The notes beneath the pieces were generated by a model, which was not told the DNA's origin, did not search any database, and saw only the letters and a program-made list of their open reading frames with translations. Positions 44,294 through 52,596 of a stretch of DNA of 64,000 bases are shown here, piece after piece. Position 1 is the stretch's first letter. Every line of letters starts with the position of its first letter. Where the stretch lies: NCBI GenBank assembly GCA_030690415.1, contig JAUYGZ010000008.1, forward strand, positions 100,860 to 164,859, written 5' to 3'. The position numbers were made by a program, and so were the translations under genes. The DNA is from a bacterium (lineage in GTDB: Bacteria > Patescibacteriota > Gracilibacteria > JAUYGZ01).

Positions 44294-45805
44294 CTAATAC
44301 CCCAATGACCTTACAAAAATGATCAGCTTTTTTCTGAAGAAGAGCCAGAGCAGTGCACCATAGATCAGCACTCCAATCCCAGTCAGGAGAAGAATTTGTC
44401 CGAAGAGAAAGAGATTGTTTTCGGAGAGTATGATCATCCCCAATGCATACTGTAGGCAGGCCCCCATCAACAAAGAAGCCAGCAAAAAGACTGCAAAATG
44501 TGAAAGATGAAAGAATGACTCCTCTGAAAGGTATTTCCAGCGAAGAATACTCATGAGCAAGAGGAGGGATACCGTGACGCTGATGGAGCTCGCCAGACCT
44601 ATGCCCGCTACTCCCAAAGAGAAAGCCAAAACAATTGCAAGGACCGTATTGAGTGCTACCGTTCCCAGGGAAACCACGAAAGGCCAAAAGGTATCATGAA
44701 AAGCAAAAAATACTCTTGTTACCAGTGGTAATACCGCGGCAGCCACCAAGCCAATGCACAAGTAGGCGAGGGTAACTGATGTCAGCTGAACCGCTCCTGC
44801 ATCGAAGTAACCTCCTTCGAGAATCAGCTTGGTCAGAGGTACCCGGAGAGCATAGAGACCGAATGCTGCCGGAATAAGGAGGATGAAAAGATGATCCAGT
44901 TTGTCCCTCAGGTAGGTCGCCAGTTCAGATTTTTTTTTGTCGATCACCAGATGACTGAATACCGAGAAGCTGCTGATGGCCATGGAAACTCCAATGATTC
45001 CAATGGGAAAAGACTGAAGGTCTTGGGCGTACCGAAGCACGGTGAGGCTTCCGACCGAGAGGGTCGTGGCGATCACCCCTTCAATAAAAAAATTGATCTG
45101 AACACTGGCGATGCTCAGGATGCGGGGAAGGCTCGTAAACAGCATTTTTTTGAAGGAGGAGCTCCAGACCAGGATCGGTCTCCAGCGGAAGCCCAGTCGG
45201 AGAGTGGGAAACAGCTGGACCATGGCGTGAAGGAAGGCTCCCAGCACAACTCCATAGGCCACGCCACTGATTCCGAATTGTGGTGTCAGAACAAGGATTC
45301 CAAAAATAATGGCTGCGTTGTACACGATGGGAGCCAGAGCAAATCCCCAAAAACTCCTAAAAGCATTTTGAACTCCCGACAGGACTGAAGAAAAGGTGAA
45401 AAAGAGAGGGGACAAAAGCATAATACGGAGCAAGTCCGTCGTCTGGAGCTGAAGATCCGGAGAAAATGAGGGATAGAGCAGGCTCACAAAACCTCCGGCA
45501 AATGCAAAAATAATCGCTGCTAGCACAAAGACAAAAATCAAAAAACCATTGGTGATAGAAGAAACAAATTCCCAGGCTCCATCTGAATCATCTTTCTTCA
45601 GCGAAAGAAACAGAGGAACAAAGGCCGCGGAAATTGCCCCAAAGACCAAAAGCCGGTATAGTGTGTCCGGAACTTGGAACGCAGCGAAATATGCGTCGCT
45701 AAGCCCTCCCGCACCAAAATACGATGCCAGGGCATGATTGCGATAAACGCCCAGGAGTCTTGACAACAACGACGAAAGAGCCAGAAGATAGGTCATATTT
45801 CCCAT
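44294..45805 (-). CDS. murJ: lipid II flippase MurJ
   Basis: ~503 residues with 13-14 predicted membrane helices of the MviN/MurJ family: SSLLSRLLGVYRNHALASYF, FGAGGLSDAYFAAFQVPDTL, LLVFGAISAAFVPLFL, SVLSGVQNAFRSFWGFALAP, FFAFHDTFWPFVV. It moves the peptidoglycan precursor across the membrane. The frame opens at GTG 45829, but a TACAAT box at 45820-45825 makes ATG 45805 the likelier start. Convergent with the 42503 gene and divergent from 45901. Confidence 0.93.
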   Translation of the reverse strand: MGNMTYLLALSSLLSRLLGVYRNHALASYFGAGGLSDAYFAAFQVPDTLYRLLVFGAISAAFVPLFLSLKKDDSDGAWEFVSSITNGFLIFVFVLAAIIFAFAGGFVSLLYPSFSPDLQLQTTDLLRIMLLSPLFFTFSSVLSGVQNAFRSFWGFALAPIVYNAAIIFGILVLTPQFGISGVAYGVVLGAFLHAMVQLFPTLRLGFRWRPILVWSSSFKKMLFTSLPRILSIASVQINFFIEGVIATTLSVGSLTVLRYAQDLQSFPIGIIGVSMAISSFSVFSHLVIDKKKSELATYLRDKLDHLFILLIPAAFGLYALRVPLTKLILEGGYFDAGAVQLTSVTLAYLCIGLVAAAVLPLVTRVFFAFHDTFWPFVVSLGTVALNTVLAIVLAFSLGVAGIGLASSISVTVSLLLLMSILRWKYLSEESFFHLSHFAVFLLASLLMGACLQYALGMIILSENNLFLFGQILLLTGIGVLIYGALLWLFFRKKLIIFVRSLGY

Positions 45806-45851
45806 GATAGAGCCAAGAGATTGTAGCACACCGAGAAATCGGCACCTATTA

Positions 45852-45880
45852 TTGCTTACAAGGCTCAGATATGGTATAAT
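45852..45880 (+). promoter_or_regulatory. promoter of the 45901 gene
   Basis: TTGCTT (45852-45857), 17-bp spacer, TATAAT (45875-45880) with TG at the extended -10 position. Leader of ~13 bases. Confidence 0.65.
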
Positions 45881-45900
45881 TCTAGGATTGAACCACCCCT

Positions 45901-46446
45901 ATGGCTGATCCCAATATTCAAAAAAATGCACCTGAAGGGCTCAAAAAAGCCCCTGAAGCGGTGAAAGCTGAGTCTCCTTCAGCTGAGGCCAGGAAAGGAC
46001 TTGGAGAAAGCCGTGAAAAAGCCGCACAGGTCATCGCTGAAGGCATGCAAGAAGGAGAGACTGGTGTGGAGTCTTCCGAACGGGTCTCTGAAGTGACGGC
46101 TGAAGGCGCGGAAAAAAAAGGGGCCAGCATGGGAGCGGGGAATCAACAAAGTGATGCTGGCAGTATTAGCACGAGCACATTTGTTTTCGATGAAGACAAT
46201 CTTCCTCCTGCTCCGAAGATGATTCAAATGATCGAGAAGGTTCTCCGCTCCGAAATCGGGGACCTCATGAAGGAGGCTAAAAAACACAAAGGAGGATGGT
46301 TCCGTCAGCCCGATTACACCAAATACAATGAAACGATGATTGAAATCCGCAAGAAGAATGTCCTGCTCAGTCGCCTCCTCCACATGGCATCTGAGGCCCT
46401 GAAAAAAATCTTTCTGCAAATGTTCGGACCGAAGGAATCGGCATAA
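45901..46446 (+). CDS. small hypothetical protein, disordered N-terminus and helical C-terminus
   Basis: 181 residues. The first ~95 are low-complexity Ala/Glu/Ser/Lys (probably disordered), followed by FVFDEDNLPPAPKMIQMIEK and two to three helices with a basic patch (KEAKKHKGGWFRQPDY). No family recognised and no membrane helix. Good own promoter. Next to murJ and an envelope-related NodB-fold gene, so an envelope link is possible but unproven. Confidence 0.7.
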   Translation: MADPNIQKNAPEGLKKAPEAVKAESPSAEARKGLGESREKAAQVIAEGMQEGETGVESSERVSEVTAEGAEKKGASMGAGNQQSDAGSISTSTFVFDEDNLPPAPKMIQMIEKVLRSEIGDLMKEAKKHKGGWFRQPDYTKYNETMIEIRKKNVLLSRLLHMASEALKKIFLQMFGPKESA

Positions 46447-46514
46447 TTCCTTTTTTCCTTCACAAGCTTGGTTTATTACTCTAGAATCGGAGTGATTTGT
46501 TTATTTTCTCAAAT

Positions 46515-47702
46515 ATGAAAAAGAAGCACCTTGTTCCTCTTGCTATTTTCTGCGTTGTCTTCCTCGCTTATGCGATTTATTTCGTGAAGGTGATCAATAG
46601 CACGACTCATGTCGAACGGAACTCGATCTCCAAGACCATTAAGAGGGCTCTGGATCAGAAAACGGCAGATGAAATGGCAAAAAATGAGGGGGGGGGGAGT
46701 GCTCCCTCTACCATATCCGCACCCGATCTTGAATTCCTTGATAAACCCGTCACGGAGTACGTCACGAATGACATTGCCCATCTCAGAGTTGACCCCAGTC
46801 TTTCCAGTAAAGTACTCGTTCAGGTCCTCAAGGGGAAGAGTGTCGAAGTGTTGGCCTATCATTCTCGAGACTGGGCTTTTGTACGACTCTCAGACGGATC
46901 ACGAGGATATATGGTCCGCAATTATCTTGCGCAAGAGCCTTTGGAAGAAAAGCCTGTCGTGGCTCAAAATCTACCAAATGTCACTCCTCCCACGAGTGTG
47001 ACTGTGCCGGAGCAATCCACTCCTGCTGCAACCTTGCCCGGTGTCTACAATATCCCGATTATCACCTACCATCACATTACGGATACACCCGAGTTGTATT
47101 CTGAAAGCCTGACTCTGGCAACGATCAACTTTACCACCCAGCTCGACTGGTTGATCCGAAATGGATACAAAACCTACACTTTCGAAGATCTTGAGTCGGT
47201 CACTGCCGGAAAGAAAGCCGCTGAAAAGGCTGTTATTCTTGTCTTTGATGGCGGCTATAATGATGCTTACATCGCCGCGCAGCATATGAATGGGAAAGGC
47301 CTGAAGGGAGTATTTGCCATCACGACCGATAAGGTAGGACAAAATGGATATATGGAATGGAGACAGATCAAAAAATTAAGAAGCTGGGGAATGGGTATTG
47401 CTTCCCGTGGTGTCACCGGCGCGGATCTGGTGAACAGCAGTGACTACTATCGTCATGATGAGATCGAACGCTCCAAACAAGTCTTGGAAAAGGAATTGGG
47501 AGAGCCCATCATTGTCTTCGTCTACCCTGCTGGTCGCTACAACAGCGAGGTTTCCAAAATCGTCGAAGAGGCAGGATATGCCTATGCCAGAACTATTGAC
47601 AATGGAACTGAGTATAAGAGTGAGGACTTTTATGAGCTACCTTCTCTCCGGATCTTCCCTCAGGCGGCAAGTAAGCAGCTGGAAGTGTGGCTAGGCCAGT
47701 AG
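46515..47702 (+). CDS. membrane-anchored SH3b + NodB-fold protein, deacetylase residues lost
   Basis: 395 residues from ATG 46515. One N-terminal membrane helix (~4-24), an SH3b domain (~80-135, HLRVDPSLSSKVLVQVLKGK, GYMVRNYL), then a polysaccharide-deacetylase fold (~175-395, IITYHHITD, FVYPAGRYNSE). Family catalytic residues are changed: TFDDG is VFDGG (243-247) and the zinc-binding S-H-x-x-x-H is S-R-G-V-T-G (297-302). So it is probably a non-catalytic binding protein, or has another activity. Acts outside the membrane on cell-wall glycans (inference). Confidence 0.8.
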   Translation: MKKKHLVPLAIFCVVFLAYAIYFVKVINSTTHVERNSISKTIKRALDQKTADEMAKNEGGGSAPSTISAPDLEFLDKPVTEYVTNDIAHLRVDPSLSSKVLVQVLKGKSVEVLAYHSRDWAFVRLSDGSRGYMVRNYLAQEPLEEKPVVAQNLPNVTPPTSVTVPEQSTPAATLPGVYNIPIITYHHITDTPELYSESLTLATINFTTQLDWLIRNGYKTYTFEDLESVTAGKKAAEKAVILVFDGGYNDAYIAAQHMNGKGLKGVFAITTDKVGQNGYMEWRQIKKLRSWGMGIASRGVTGADLVNSSDYYRHDEIERSKQVLEKELGEPIIVFVYPAGRYNSEVSKIVEEAGYAYARTIDNGTEYKSEDFYELPSLRIFPQAASKQLEVWLGQ

Positions 47703-47759
47703 CATATATCTTTGTACAGTCTTTGTTCTGGACTCTTAGCTGGAAATGAATACCATAAG

Positions 47760-47782
47760 GAGCGATATAATCGCTCTTTTTT
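47760..47782 (+). terminator. intrinsic terminator after the NodB-fold gene
   Basis: GAGCGA-TATAA-TCGCTC followed by six T. The loop contains TATAAT. It lies immediately before the dprA ribosome site. Confidence 0.7.
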
Positions 47783-47795
47783 GGAAGTCATGAAG

Positions 47796-48701
47796 ATGTC
47801 CGAACACGAAACTGAAATACGAGAATCCTGCCAACAGAAGGGGATTCAGATCCTTTCCCCAGGAAGGGATTCTTACCCCTTTCTCCTCACTGAGATCAGC
47901 TCGCCACCTGCTCATCTCTTTGTGAAAGGAAGCCTGGAGGTCCTTTCTTCACGGACTCTCATCGCGGTGGTTGGGACCCGGAAGATCTCACCCTATGGGA
48001 CTCAGGTGCTTCATGAGATTATCCCTTCATTGGTCAGATCTGGTGCCGTGATCGTCTCCGGCCTTGCCTTTGGTGTGGATAGCCTAGCACACCGCATAGC
48101 GCTGGAGCACGGTGGCAAGTGCATCGCAGTCTTCGGCTGTGGTGTTGAGAGGGTCTATCCCCCCGAGCATCGATCTCTAGCTCAAAAAATCGTCGAATTA
48201 GGAGGTGCTCTGGTATCGGAGTATCCTCCCGGCACCCCGCCCCTGAAACAGTTCTTCCCTGCCCGCAACCGCATCATCTCAGGGCTTTCCAAGGCGACCA
48301 TTGTCGTGGAAGCTCAGATCAAGTCCGGCTCCCTCATCACCGCCCAATTTGCTCTGGATCAAAATCGAGAGGTCTTCGCTGTCCCCGGAAGTATTTTTGG
48401 AGATACTCAGCAGGGGACTAACCACCTCATCACGGAGGGCGCTTATCCTCTTGTCAGTACTGAGAAGCTTCTGGAGCAGCTCAATCTGACAGGAGCGGGT
48501 ACTTGTCCGGATCCCGACCCCCTCATCTTTGCTTCCTCAGAAGAAGAGCTCATTTACCAGAGCCTCCGGGAATCCCGATCTCTCGATGAGCTCAGCGTGG
48601 AGACCCACATGGCGCCTTCGATGCTGAATCAGATGGTGACCATGATGGAGCTGAAGGGTTTGGTGAGGAATTTGGGAAATATGCGATATGTGAGGAGTTG
48701 A
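47796..48701 (+). CDS. dprA: DNA processing protein DprA/Smf
   Basis: 301 residues. Extended Rossmann DprA core: LIAVVGTRKISPYG, SGLAFGVDSLAHRIALEHGG, AVFGCGVERVYPPEHRSLAQ, FPARNRIISGLSKATIVVEA, SGSLITAQFALDQNREVFAV, and a short winged-helix end. DprA loads RecA on incoming single-stranded DNA in transformation. Start ATG 47796 has GGAAG 8 bases upstream, one of the few good Shine-Dalgarno sites here; ATG 47790 and codons further up are alternatives but overlap the terminator. Confidence 0.93.
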   Translation: MSEHETEIRESCQQKGIQILSPGRDSYPFLLTEISSPPAHLFVKGSLEVLSSRTLIAVVGTRKISPYGTQVLHEIIPSLVRSGAVIVSGLAFGVDSLAHRIALEHGGKCIAVFGCGVERVYPPEHRSLAQKIVELGGALVSEYPPGTPPLKQFFPARNRIISGLSKATIVVEAQIKSGSLITAQFALDQNREVFAVPGSIFGDTQQGTNHLITEGAYPLVSTEKLLEQLNLTGAGTCPDPDPLIFASSEEELIYQSLRESRSLDELSVETHMAPSMLNQMVTMMELKGLVRNLGNMRYVRS

Positions 48702-48709
48702 TATTTTCT

Positions 48710-50200
48710 TTAGCTCAGCTCACTCAGGTCCAGAGTGTCTCGAATACCCACCTGATCAACAAATTCCTGCATGTGAGAGACCAGGATGATGGCTCCTTCG
48801 TAATCAGCGATCGCTTTGGCGATGATGGGTAAATGACGAAAATTAATATGATTGGTAGGCTCATCCAGGATCAGAAGTCCCGGCTTTTGGACGACAAATC
48901 GGGCATAACACAGCAAACCTTTTTGCCCTTCGGACAAAGATCCGACCTTATTTTTCATCAGCTCTGAAGACAGAAGGAAATGAGCTCCACTTGCGTAAAT
49001 CTCCTCATGCTGTGGTGCTTCCATGACCTCTTCGAGCGACTCATACACCGTCTGGCTGAAGTCCAGGCCGGAAAAATCCTGCTGATAGTATCCCACACGC
49101 ACCCCTTTGGATATTACCGCGTCTTCTGATTCGCCAAGGGCCAATTCTTTCAGGAGCGTGCTTTTCCCGATCCCATTGGGACCAATAATCTGGAGCCGAT
49201 TTCGACGAAAAAGTTTGAGGTCCACTGGCTTTGCGATGCGCTCATGATGGGAAATCACTCCCACCGAAGAGATCTCTACCATGGCCTCAGACCAGGATTG
49301 AGCGGGTATCATAAATGGTCGAATGGTCTTGTCGTCCTTCTTCACGTCTACCATATTCTCTTCATCTTCCGATACCTCGTCACGAAGCTTACTCGCCAGT
49401 CTGCGCATCTTGCCCCCCTTATTCGAGAAGAAATTAACCTTGTCCTTTCTGTCCTGAATGTTTTTCAGGAGCTGGGCGTTTTTTCTCTGTTCCCGATCAA
49501 TCCTGCTGGCAATTTGATCTATCACGTCAAAATAGTCCCCAACATACTGTTCCACTTTTTTGGTGTACACATCAAGATTCAAAACTCCGTCCGTGAAGCA
49601 GTTTAAGAAATTCGCGTCATGGGAAATAACAATTACTGTTTTTTGATATCCCATGAGAAAACCCGTCAAATGATCGATCCCGTCGGCATCCAGATTATTT
49701 GTCGGCTCATCCAATAAAAGGATATCCGGCTCCTGGATAAGGGCATAGGCGAGCAGGAGTCTTGCTAGTTGCCCCCCTGAGAAATCTTTTATTTTCTTCT
49801 CCAAAGGCGTGGTGAGATGGACCACTTCCAGGACTTCTTTGATCGCTCTTTCGATACTGTAGTTTTTTTCCGGAAAAGCGCTCTCGAAATATTCCAGGAC
49901 AGTTGACTCAAAAAATCTTTTTGGCATCACCTGGAGGGCGATCCCGATGGACGCGCCCTTGAGGATACTTATCTTCCCCGAGGTCGGCTTCAGGGTCATG
50001 TCCTGAGCGATATGTCCTCCTCCACCGGCAGCTCCCAGAATTAATTTGAAAATAGTGCTTTTCCCAGCCCCATTTTGCCCCATAATGGTAATCTTCGCGT
50101 TTTCACGCACTGAAAAACTTGCCTCATCCAAAAGTGGCTTAAGGCTTTCATAATAAAAAGAAACCTGGTCAAACCGGAGGATAACATTACCATGACTCAT
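48710..50200 (-). CDS. ABC-F family ATPase
   Basis: 496 residues with two ABC domains and no membrane segments. Domain 1: Walker A GQNGAGKST, signature FSGGQLARL, Walker B LLLDEPTNNLD. Domain 2: GPNGIGKSTL, LSEGQKGLL, LILDEPTNHIN. The linker between (~215-300) is helical and charged as in the P-site tRNA interaction motif of ABC-F proteins, which act on the ribosome. Which subfamily (EttA, Uup, resistance type) is not clear. Convergent with dprA, 8 bases apart. Confidence 0.92.
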   Translation of the reverse strand: MSHGNVILRFDQVSFYYESLKPLLDEASFSVRENAKITIMGQNGAGKSTIFKLILGAAGGGGHIAQDMTLKPTSGKISILKGASIGIALQVMPKRFFESTVLEYFESAFPEKNYSIERAIKEVLEVVHLTTPLEKKIKDFSGGQLARLLLAYALIQEPDILLLDEPTNNLDADGIDHLTGFLMGYQKTVIVISHDANFLNCFTDGVLNLDVYTKKVEQYVGDYFDVIDQIASRIDREQRKNAQLLKNIQDRKDKVNFFSNKGGKMRRLASKLRDEVSEDEENMVDVKKDDKTIRPFMIPAQSWSEAMVEISSVGVISHHERIAKPVDLKLFRRNRLQIIGPNGIGKSTLLKELALGESEDAVISKGVRVGYYQQDFSGLDFSQTVYESLEEVMEAPQHEEIYASGAHFLLSSELMKNKVGSLSEGQKGLLCYARFVVQKPGLLILDEPTNHINFRHLPIIAKAIADYEGAIILVSHMQEFVDQVGIRDTLDLSELS

Positions 50201-50381
50201 AGAGCGCTTGTCGAAAGGAATAAAAGCCCGCGAAGGATAGCATACTTTGATTCAAAGCGCTTCTTGCCAAGGATAGACTTTTATTTCTGCTGTAATACTA
50301 TTACAATCGTTTTCGCTGTCCAACCTCGCCTTTTCGCACCGTTTCCTCTCCAATACAAAATCTAAAATAGCATTCGCATAC

Positions 50382-50456
<75 letters not shown>

Positions 50457-50458
50457 TC

Positions 50459-51109
50459 TCAATGAATCCTTTCCTCCTTTCTTTCAATTGGCGGAGGCCT
50501 GTATTCATCTGGTCTTGTTATCTCTAGTGTGCCGTCATCGCTCTTTTCAAGCTTAGAGAAAAGGTGATTTTTTATACGTCCAGGGGTGAGACTATAACTT
50601 TTAGCATGAACTCTTAAATCACGAGAAAGTTCATGCCGTTTGGGTGGAGTTGCGACTAAGATACTTTTCTCTGGAAAACGACTATTAATGGCCTTTATAA
50701 CCGGGACAAGGTCGCTATCACTGGTTACGATGACAGCTCTATCGAAACGCTCTTCGTACGCATCCCGAAGCATGCTGATCGCAATATTCACATCTGTTTC
50801 TTTTTCCTCGTGGTCTATCCATTGATCCCTACATTTTTTACAGGATCTGATTTTCTGCTTGAAATGTCCCATTATCGGAGTCGTTCCGGTGTTCTCAAGT
50901 GCCTGAACATATACTTTATGTCTTTTGACTGAATCTTTCCTCCATGTCGCAAAAGCAGAAAAATAGAAAACAGATATCAGTTCTTCATCCTCGTGTAACA
51001 ATGATTCCATAAGATCCCACAAATTAAGCCACTTCAGATATGGTTTCCTGAGATCATGGAGGGCATGATAGAGACTAAATCCATCAATATAGGCAATGAC
51101 TTTTCGCAT
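50459..51109 (-). CDS. NYN-domain (LabA/DUF88-like) ribonuclease
   Basis: 216 residues from ATG 51109. PIN-like NYN fold with acidic site: YIDGFSLYHAL, EKETDVNIAISMLRDAY and VIVTSDSDLVPVI. A CKKC pair (SCKKCRDQW) precedes the second acidic motif, as in a subgroup of these proteins. NYN proteins are RNases of RNA turnover or defence. The 3' end is 3 bases from the tRNA CCA end on the opposite strand. A terminator hairpin lies between its start and the upstream nuclease gene. Confidence 0.85.
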   Translation of the reverse strand: MRKVIAYIDGFSLYHALHDLRKPYLKWLNLWDLMESLLHEDEELISVFYFSAFATWRKDSVKRHKVYVQALENTGTTPIMGHFKQKIRSCKKCRDQWIDHEEKETDVNIAISMLRDAYEERFDRAVIVTSDSDLVPVIKAINSRFPEKSILVATPPKRHELSRDLRVHAKSYSLTPGRIKNHLFSKLEKSDDGTLEITRPDEYRPPPIERKEERIH

Positions 51110-51110
51110 A

Positions 51111-51146
51111 GGAAAAAATAAAGGTCGAATCCAAAGACTCGACCTT
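51111..51146 (-). terminator. hairpin terminator between the secreted nuclease and NYN genes
   Basis: AAGGTCGA / TCGACCTT (8-bp stem, 51121-51146) followed on the - strand by TATTTTTTCC. A second perfect 8-bp hairpin, CCATAGAG / CTCTATGG (51148-51168), sits just upstream without a U-run. Confidence 0.5.
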
Positions 51147-51240
51147 ACCATAGAGATATCCTCTATGGGATGAACACATCCATTATAGCAAAATCCGATA
51201 ATGATGAAAATATGTTTTCAATAAATGTGATGAAGAAAGC

Positions 51241-52530
51241 TTACGGTAACGACTCACAAGCTTCTCCATCACGATCTCTATCCAACCTGTGAATATCGTA
51301 TCCCACTTCTTTCCAACAGAATTCAAAGACTGACTGGGATTCAGCCTGAGTGTTGAAATTACCACAGTTATAAGCGTTTCGGCCACAATCAGGAATACTT
51401 GTGATTTCGGATGTGGGTTCAATGGGTTGGATTTCAGCTGGTACCGATTCCTCCACACAGGCATCTTCTGCCCAGAGTCCTCTGCCCTGAATCCTGGCTT
51501 CATTTTCAGCTTCTCGGAACTGAGCCTGATACTGATATGGCTTGTCATAGGTGTATTCGCGCGCAAACCCTTCTCTGATGAGCACTTCGTTTACGAATGA
51601 TCCATTCTGGAGATACACATAGCGCAGTAGTCGGTTGTAGATATCCTTATCACTTTGGCTGGAATCTGATTCCAGACGCACCTGAGCAGTGTTGAGGAGA
51701 TCTTCCACTTTCTTTTTCGCCTGGGTCGAGAAACACTGAACCGGCTTTCGAGGATCAACTGATTCGGGAGTATCTATTCCTATGAGTCGTACGGTCGTGT
51801 TCTCACCCTTGATATCAACAGTAATCGTGTCTCCATCGACAACCTTGATGACGTTATACCAGGATATAATTTCTGATTGACCATCTCTTTGCTCCTGTTT
51901 CTGATACTCGGAAAAGCTGCTGAGACCTTCCCGGACAATAATCATAACACGGTAGATATTTTCACCGATATCACCCCTCGTCATTTCATCTGTAATCCCA
52001 AAGGTATTGCTATCTTCCTCAAGCAATCCCTTTTCACCGGCCACTTCTATGAAGGGCGCAAACCAATCCGAAGTCTGCACATCATCATATAGTATTTCTT
52101 CAACAGTCTCTTTGACCGCATATCCCTGAGAATTAACCAGCATCTTGATCGCCTCAACCTTATTCACGTTCCTGGACGGTTGGAAACTTCCGTCTGGATA
52201 CCCGTTTACCCAGCCCTGGTCCAGGGCATAACAAATGAAAGGAGCGAACCACTCGTCTTGAACATCAGGAAAGCAGTTATGATACTCCTCCACAGATGGG
52301 TTAAGGCCTTTCCCTCCCACGAGAATTTTGAGTAATTCGGCCCGATTGATCGTTCTTTCAGGCTGAAAAGACCCATCTGAATAACCTGAAATGACGTGGT
52401 TTTCGTAGAGGAACCGGATGGCAGTTTCATTCTGGTGCCCTGAAATATCATTCAGTTCTTCCGCAAAAACGGGGTGTGATGCGAACAGCGCGATGATTCC
52501 ACTGAAAAGAATGACGGCCCCTTTTTTCAT
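51241..52530 (-). CDS. secreted S-layer-type nuclease: three SLH domains, SNase, Excalibur
   Basis: 429 residues. Signal peptide (1-23, ends PVFA). Three SLH repeats at ~25-205 (ISGYSDGSFQPERTINRAEL, VNGYPDGSFQPSRNVNKVEA, and a weaker third). Staphylococcal-nuclease domain ~222-355: VVDGDTITVDI, VRLIGIDTPES, YNRLLRYVYL, FVNEVLIREGFAREY. C-terminal Excalibur domain ~385-429 (DCGRNAYNCGNF, RLDRDRDGEACE) with a calcium-type DxDxDG. The protein should be bound to pyruvylated wall polymer (CsaB at 1963) and digest nucleic acids outside the cell, useful for a nucleotide-scavenging CPR organism (inference). Confidence 0.9.
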   Translation of the reverse strand: MKKGAVILFSGIIALFASHPVFAEELNDISGHQNETAIRFLYENHVISGYSDGSFQPERTINRAELLKILVGGKGLNPSVEEYHNCFPDVQDEWFAPFICYALDQGWVNGYPDGSFQPSRNVNKVEAIKMLVNSQGYAVKETVEEILYDDVQTSDWFAPFIEVAGEKGLLEEDSNTFGITDEMTRGDIGENIYRVMIIVREGLSSFSEYQKQEQRDGQSEIISWYNVIKVVDGDTITVDIKGENTTVRLIGIDTPESVDPRKPVQCFSTQAKKKVEDLLNTAQVRLESDSSQSDKDIYNRLLRYVYLQNGSFVNEVLIREGFAREYTYDKPYQYQAQFREAENEARIQGRGLWAEDACVEESVPAEIQPIEPTSEITSIPDCGRNAYNCGNFNTQAESQSVFEFCWKEVGYDIHRLDRDRDGEACESLP

Positions 52531-52596
52531 GTGTTTGATATTCGTTCAGAATGATCTTACCAAAATAATTGTTTCCCGTGAACTCGTCTTCATTGA

